Positions 61,001 to 64,000 of a stretch of 64,000 nt of DNA are shown piece by piece. A program made the position numbers and the translations under genes. The stretch is from CAXBNB01 sp040222275 (GTDB lineage Bacteria > Bacteroidota > Bacteroidia > Cytophagales > Cyclobacteriaceae): contig JAVKDJ010000028.1 in assembly GCA_040222275.1 (NCBI GenBank), positions 59,199 through 123,198 of the forward strand, in the 5' to 3' direction. How positions within the stretch are numbered: the first letter of the stretch is position 1; each line of letters opens with the position of its first letter. The notes beneath the pieces are model-generated. The model saw nothing but the letters and a program-made list of their open reading frames with translations. It was not told the DNA's origin and did no database searches.

Positions 61001-64000
61001 CTGGGCAATGACTTTATCGACACAGTAAGTGTGGCCAGCATCGCACAAAACCTGGAAGCAAGGACCTACACTGTTGTAGCCCAAAATAAAATTAGTGGTT
61101 GTACATCCAATCTGGATGAAGTAGTTGACACCAATCTCACCCTTCCGGGTATTCAGTTTGAAACCAAAACCAATATCACAGCTTGTAATGACCTCAACGG
61201 CGGCTCTATAACAGTGAGTTCCAATGGGTTAACGGCTGATTATACATTTAATTGGTACCATGGTTCTTCGGTGAAAGCCGTTCCCGACTTTACAGGTGTT
61301 GCAGGGGCAGGTGCCACCTATTCGGGTATTACGTTTGGTTTTTATACTGTAGAAGCTGTGGAAACAGGTGGGGCCAACCCATCAAACTGTACTTCTGCAC
61401 CACTCGTAATTGAAGTTGAAAACCTTACAGGTGCACCAGAAGCAGAATTCGCCTCAACAGATGACAGCTCTTGTTTTGCAACTGGAGGAAACGGTTCGAT
61501 CACAGCTACATCCGGAGGTATAGCCACCGGGTTTACATTCGACTTTTACGAAGGCGTTAGTACTTCTCCCTCTGACCGTATCTCCACCAATCTCTCGGGG
61601 ACAAACAACAGTATAGCGGGATCTCTTGATGATGGAGATTATACAGTAGTAATTACCAACAATTCCAACGGTTGTAGCGTCACCAATGTGGTCACATTGA
61701 ATGACACCAGTACCAACCCTGACATTTTAGATACTGATGTTGATACGACCGACCGTACCGCCTGTAACGGTGGAGGTGCAGACCCTGACAATGGTCAGAT
61801 TGATGCAGTGGGTACTGCTTCGGGCGGCTCTGGAAATTATGAGTTTATATTATGGTCAGGTGCTGCTTCTGGCAACCCTTTAGCTACAAACAATACCGGA
61901 TTATTTGAGCAGTTAGGCTCTGGAAATTATTCATTAAAAGTAAGGGACCTAGACACTGAGTGCATATCAGATGTTACATCTTTGAGGATAAATTTAGTCA
62001 GAGACGAACCCATCATAGGATTTTCGTCAAGCACTGCCAATACTAATTGTGGGGTTGGAAACGGAACACTTTCAGTAACAGCCCAATCGGGAGTATCAGA
62101 ACCAATTTCGGGTTATGAATTTAGTATCTATCAGGGCAACAATACCCAGGCGTCTAATTTACTGCAGGGTCCCATTGCTGTAGCTGATGGTTCTGTGGGC
62201 CATACTTTCACCAATCTGTTAGGAGGAAATTATAGGGTGTACATCCTCAATGTTGGAAACAATTGTGATCAGACCGAGGATTTTATTGTGGCCGACAATA
62301 TTACTGTGCCCACTTTCGATCCTTTGGTAAGTACCCCACAAAGGAGTTGTTCTACGCCAAATGGAGGGTTGTTTGCTTTGATTGATGAATCACCGGGTGA
62401 TGGATTTTCAAATTACACCTTTGAGTGGTACGCCGGGGATTTGCCAAGCGGACCAGTCATTAGTACTTCTAATGATCTTACTGGTCAGGCTGCTGGCCAA
62501 TATACAGTAGTAGCCACAAGCAACACATCCGGATGCGAATCTGCACCAGTTACCGGAACTATTAATGAACAACTGGAACTTCCTGATGTAACCACTGAAG
62601 TGGTAAACTCACAATCCAATTGCAGTAATTCAAACGGTTCCCTGAAAGCGTACACCAATGACCCTTCTTTTCCAGGTGTTGAATTCACCGATGGTTTTAC
62701 TTTTGAATGGTATCTTGGAAATTCTGCCGTAGGTTCTGCGATTTCAGCAGGTGTTGATCCCGGAAACGGTTCCAACCCTACTTTCCCACTTGGAGCGGGA
62801 GAAGAGCATACCATTGGTGGATTGGTAGCAGATACCTATACAGTAGAAGTAACCAATGACAATTCTGGATGTGCAGTTACGCAGACAATTGTACTTACGG
62901 AGAGTATTGTGACTCCTATTATTACGGGAACAACGAATGTGGACAATACTGGATGTAATATTGCCACTTATTCAGGACAAGTTACTGCTGCTGTCAGTTA
63001 TAATGGCAGCAATGTCACCGACTTTACGGGTTATACTTTTACCTGGTATAATGGTAATGATTTGTCGGATCCCGTGAACGCAACCTCTACGACTGAAGTT
63101 TTATCTAACCTCAATTCAGGAGACTATACCGTTACTGTTACTGTAAATGGTTGTACTTCCAATCCATTCACCACTACTGTCAACGATTCACTCAACGAAC
63201 CTACAGTATCATTTACTTCAACCAATGAAAATACTGTTTGTGATGTAAGCAAAAATGCCTCAGGCAACTACGATGGTATCATAACCGTTTCCCACGCCAG
63301 TCGACCTGTGACTGATTTTACTTTTGAATGGTTTGTTGGACAGAACACAACGATCTCATACACGACGATAACCGGGGCAGCTCTTACCAACAATGACAGT
63401 GAACTCCAAAATGTTCCTGGGGGAACATATACACTGAGGTTAACAGACAATGTAAATGACTGTCAATCAGTGCTGGAATACACATTGGCTGATGATCCTG
63501 CCAACGTAGTGGTCAACAATTCTGTTGCTGCCGATATTACTATTACAGATGTTTCAAGTTGTGAAGGAGGAACAGTATATCCTAATGGTGGAGCCACATT
63601 AAACAATGTTGAAACCAATGGAAGTACGGGCACTTATACTTTTGCCTGGTATGTAGGAGCTTCTGCCACAGGCACTGCACTATCAAATGGAGATGATATA
63701 TTGGCCATAAAAGGAACAGGAACTACAACTAATACTGTTACCGGAGCTAGTACCAATTCAATCTCTAATTTAGACCCAGGCCAATACACTGTTGTGGCAA
63801 CAGATCAAAGTACCGGTTGTGATTCATCGCCAGTTACTGTTACGATTGGAGATTCTTTAACCCCGCCTACCGCTACCCTCGATGCGGCCAATACCAACGA
63901 CAATACCGTCTGTGACCTGGCGGCTGCCGCCTCCGGGGAATACACCGGTAAGATCACTGCCATTCCTGGCATTGGCGTGGCTGCAGATTACTCTTGGGAA
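58055..64000 (+). CDS. Giant SprB-like surface repeat protein, 5' portion
   Basis: An open frame from ATG 58055 (signal peptide KILLLFTFVFNTFLLYGQ) runs to the window edge, at least 1982 residues; no stop in the points checked (59.0, 60.1, 61.2, 62.0, 63.0, 63.96 kb). Order: MopE-like metal motif CDDGIDNDGDGFIDCYD; FG-GAP repeats (to ~59.6 kb); a CARDB-like domain (~59.72-60.07 kb); then about twelve ~95-residue beta repeats with the core (Y/F)TF-(E/T)-W-Y-x-G and a GxYTVxxT strand. This is typical of SprB-type gliding adhesins exported by the T9SS. The expected C-terminal sorting domain lies outside the window. Confidence 0.82.
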   Translation, partial: MKSYRKILLLFTFVFNTFLLYGQETCDDGIDNDGDGFIDCYDADCTNDGDCASFYFGNSVVCRNEPTVNPAFNIKLQWGSDNRTANNSSLPAVGDIDGDGIPEVVVSNRSTNQLSILNGIDGATERSIFADPLSNYKISHDVTIANIDNDECGEIFMAGAYTSGTITAYDCNLTLLWETTVPDNRTGAISVADFNQDGTPELMVGNGIYNATTGAVIISPTSPMATTGFYGTTAVDILPDGACDDCQGLEMVAGGLIYSIDIATGTRTVERDINDLLNGVNEWSIDDYSGYYNMNFSAVADYNQDGTTANPKLDVLFNGKNGNGKIVIYFWDVTNNTVTTFSALNDDDHWLGTGRINISDLDNDGQLNASFVSDQTLYALDENFDILWTKGITEGSSGITGCSVFDFNDDGAAEVLYRSETTLHIIDGTDGSSRTTKACISLTWDEYPIVADVDGDGASEICLACATSNSSDKYSSSDGQIRVYESDGEDWQPSREVWNQHAYFNVNVNDNLTIPVVQQNPGAVFSTNVCTAGPNRPLNTFLNQAPVLNEQGCPSYVSPDLELLDNLMADSPQCPDTQFNVSFDVRNSGDIALSNSFPVTFYAGDPALSTSIKLNTAVATVENLEVGETESITLQVTGPGGSGFDLFVSINDNGSQDPPMTTPIGTVTECDKTNNLASTPITSLPFEIFANKVKDNELCDPTFSDNGIARAYYIGTTAATSSIIWNEDFEDLNVGDIEDNGTTGWSRTYDNDGSAAVGQSGGNKWFRVNDADSEVVWESDPININGQDHIDISWFIKESGNHENSDYIRLYYQVAGGNLEALDNGTFSNDYGEETATASFDNVTSAATMILRAEILNNSSNEYDYMDNIVVTGTVNAASGETTTGATFEWYNGTDFASGPVFTGANVTDMPHGTYSVFAILGSNSCPSDTATVVIDLIEEDPVIKINKLADLTDCEVPNGKLEAVVIVDGQEVTAGYDFTWYLGNDFIDTVSVASIAQNLEARTYTVVAQNKISGCTSNLDEVVDTNLTLPGIQFETKTNITACNDLNGGSITVSSNGLTADYTFNWYHGSSVKAVPDFTGVAGAGATYSGITFGFYTVEAVETGGANPSNCTSAPLVIEVENLTGAPEAEFASTDDSSCFATGGNGSITATSGGIATGFTFDFYEGVSTSPSDRISTNLSGTNNSIAGSLDDGDYTVVITNNSNGCSVTNVVTLNDTSTNPDILDTDVDTTDRTACNGGGADPDNGQIDAVGTASGGSGNYEFILWSGAASGNPLATNNTGLFEQLGSGNYSLKVRDLDTECISDVTSLRINLVRDEPIIGFSSSTANTNCGVGNGTLSVTAQSGVSEPISGYEFSIYQGNNTQASNLLQGPIAVADGSVGHTFTNLLGGNYRVYILNVGNNCDQTEDFIVADNITVPTFDPLVSTPQRSCSTPNGGLFALIDESPGDGFSNYTFEWYAGDLPSGPVISTSNDLTGQAAGQYTVVATSNTSGCESAPVTGTINEQLELPDVTTEVVNSQSNCSNSNGSLKAYTNDPSFPGVEFTDGFTFEWYLGNSAVGSAISAGVDPGNGSNPTFPLGAGEEHTIGGLVADTYTVEVTNDNSGCAVTQTIVLTESIVTPIITGTTNVDNTGCNIATYSGQVTAAVSYNGSNVTDFTGYTFTWYNGNDLSDPVNATSTTEVLSNLNSGDYTVTVTVNGCTSNPFTTTVNDSLNEPTVSFTSTNENTVCDVSKNASGNYDGIITVSHASRPVTDFTFEWFVGQNTTISYTTITGAALTNNDSELQNVPGGTYTLRLTDNVNDCQSVLEYTLADDPANVVVNNSVAADITITDVSSCEGGTVYPNGGATLNNVETNGSTGTYTFAWYVGASATGTALSNGDDILAIKGTGTTTNTVTGASTNSISNLDPGQYTVVATDQSTGCDSSPVTVTIGDSLTPPTATLDAANTNDNTVCDLAAAASGEYTGKITAIPGIGVAADYSWE

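Noticed and set aside
1..64000. CRISPR arrays, rRNA or tRNA genes
   Set aside because: No regularly spaced short direct repeats, no rRNA-like blocks and no tRNA cloverleaf with the usual GTTC arm were recognised by eye; a covariance-model scan would be decisive.

Overview
This window is chromosomal DNA from a member of the Bacteroidota, most probably Cytophagales. The evidence is a type IX secretion / gliding gene set at the right end (PorP/SprF protein, a protein with a 'gliding motility-associated' C-terminal sorting domain, and the start of a giant SprB-like repeat protein), many outer-membrane beta-barrels and SPOR proteins, a DUF1573 protein, and promoters that fit the Bacteroidota pattern TTTG-N19-TAnnTTTG. 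No rRNA, tRNA or CRISPR was recognised.

Layout. 0-6.6 kb: metabolic and repair genes (LhgO, MsrB, a DM13 lipoprotein with a beta-barrel partner), bordered by two cassette-like sites. In each, a small minus-strand gene sits just behind a copy of the same ~97-bp promoter repeat, and large imperfect palindromes lie between genes. 7.0-10.4 kb: an iron operon made of a membrane-anchored DtxR-FeoA regulator and FeoB. FeoB is cut by one in-frame TAG codon, and a 20-bp palindrome overlaps the promoter. 10.6-14.8 kb: a degenerate alpha/beta-hydrolase, an FtsX/MacB permease and GreB.

15.4-28.4 kb is an AT-rich accessory stretch. It opens with five overlapping minus-strand genes: a small Xre regulator, a large protein with two GHKL ATPase modules (MORC/HSP90-like plus histidine-kinase-like), a stand-alone receiver, an HNH nuclease and an N6-adenine methyltransferase. 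I read this as a phosphorelay-controlled restriction-modification or defence system, and it is the best candidate for something undescribed. Further along are ParDE (flanked by palindromic direct repeats), a tail-less SSB, and an Xre-ImmA/IrrE plus DUF4411 (PIN) pair.

28.5-37.8 kb: a cytochrome c / sugar dehydrogenase lipoprotein; a MarR / RND(MMPL) / LolA-like / beta-barrel envelope-export locus interrupted by a 326-bp element with terminal inverted repeats; a TPR lipoprotein and a DUF1573 protein. 37.9-50.4 kb: housekeeping genes (trpS, phosphohexomutase, Ca/Na antiporter, ECF sigma factor with a membrane partner, GT2 plus GtrA, trmB, folC, TonB-ExbD-ExbB, a SPOR protein). 50.7-64 kb: small envelope proteins and the T9SS/gliding genes. 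The last open frame starts at 58055 and runs off the right edge.
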